From the NCBI GenBank assembly GCA_964631265.1, contig CAZVWW010000052.1, forward strand, positions 1 to 14,920: a DNA stretch of 14,920 nt. Direction: 5' to 3'. The notes under the pieces were generated by a model, which ran no database searches, was not told the DNA's origin, and worked only from the letters and a program-made list of their open reading frames with translations. Both the position numbers and the translations under genes were made by a program. This document shows positions 14,772 through 14,920 of the stretch, one piece after another; positions within the stretch are counted from its first letter, which is position 1, and the number at the start of each line of letters is the position of its first letter. This stretch comes from CAZVWW01 sp964631265 (GTDB lineage Bacteria; Thermotogota; Thermotogae; MWEM01).

Positions 14772-14920
14772 CTCCTTTCAAATTTAAAAAAGACGGAACA
14801 AAGTCCGCCTATTATCATCTATATAACGACCCGCCGCTACTACCACGGTGGGATCACACATTATTTAGCCTTATAAGCCATATGCCATAAGGCGGGAAAT
14901 CTCAGGCGGACTCCCACTTT
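14772..14920 (-). promoter_or_regulatory. Structured infC-rpmI-rplT leader with transcription attenuator (L20-leader-like), 5' end outside window
   Basis: This 149-base stretch has no gene and is rich in complementary segments on the minus strand. Bases 14912-14904 (AGTCCGCCT) pair perfectly over nine bases with 14810-14802 (AGGCGGACT), and the second segment is also the 5' arm of the terminator just upstream of infC. Further possible helices are 14896-14891 with 14835-14830 (CCCGCC/GGCGGG), 14917-14913 with 14852-14848, and a hairpin 14868-14874 with 14887-14893. This is the layout of an attenuation leader. In Bacillus the homologous operon is controlled by L20 binding to such a leader; assignment to that class is inference. 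The promoter is not visible. Confidence 0.75.
14786..14810 (-). terminator. Attenuator terminator hairpin upstream of infC
   Basis: On the minus strand AGGCGGA (14810-14804) pairs with TCCGTCT (14797-14791), seven pairs with one G-U, around the loop CTTTGT, and runs into six T residues (14791-14786). It ends about eight bases before the infC ribosome site, so it would stop transcription before infC unless the 5' arm is captured by the antiterminator segment at 14904-14912. Confidence 0.8.

Noticed and set aside
1..14920. Search for a CRISPR array, insertion sequence, prophage or toxin-antitoxin/defence genes
   Set aside because: No regularly spaced repeats, transposase, integrase or defence-type motifs were seen; the content is housekeeping.

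Overview
The window is ordinary chromosomal housekeeping DNA of about 50% GC with no sign of a plasmid, phage or insertion sequence. It probably comes from a deep-branching diderm bacterium. The support is a small secreted beta-barrel-like protein ending in Phe, a periplasmic-type lipocalin, a long DHH-CBS-CCA nucleotidyltransferase fusion and strong Shine-Dalgarno sites. I cannot name the phylum.

Plus strand, left half: the 3' end of a PHP-domain phosphoesterase, then pyrG (CTP synthase) behind an extended -10 promoter, closely followed by a soluble sensor diguanylate cyclase (PAS-PAS-GAF-PAS-PAS-GGDEF). A secreted lipocalin gene on the minus strand converges on the cyclase, and the two coding regions overlap by 13 bp. 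The likely lipocalin terminator lies inside the cyclase gene. After a divergent intergenic region comes infB (IF2), which has its own extended -10 promoter and probably a TTG start. Next are a comF-type phosphoribosyltransferase, whose start region is folded into a hairpin, and the 892-residue DHH/CBS/tRNA nucleotidyltransferase.

Minus strand, right half (read from the right edge leftwards): a structured leader with a terminator/antiterminator switch, infC, rpmI, rplT and tRNA-Pro(CGG), ended by a strong intrinsic terminator that abuts the encoded CCA. This looks like a single transcription unit. Next comes a membrane-anchored protein that resembles the endonuclease/exonuclease/phosphatase (EEP) fold but has lost all the catalytic motifs I can place. 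Then follow an AlaX-type alanyl-tRNA editing protein with its own extended -10 promoter and a small signal-peptide beta-barrel protein.

Most of the content serves translation and RNA maturation: IF2, IF3, L35, L20, tRNA-Pro, 3'-CCA repair, mis-alanylation editing and a putative RNase of the PHP class. Nucleotide supply (CTP synthase) and second-messenger signalling (diguanylate cyclase) are added. The items most worth a second look are the infC leader attenuator, the degenerate EEP protein, the hairpin over the comF start, and the terminator embedded antisense in the cyclase gene.
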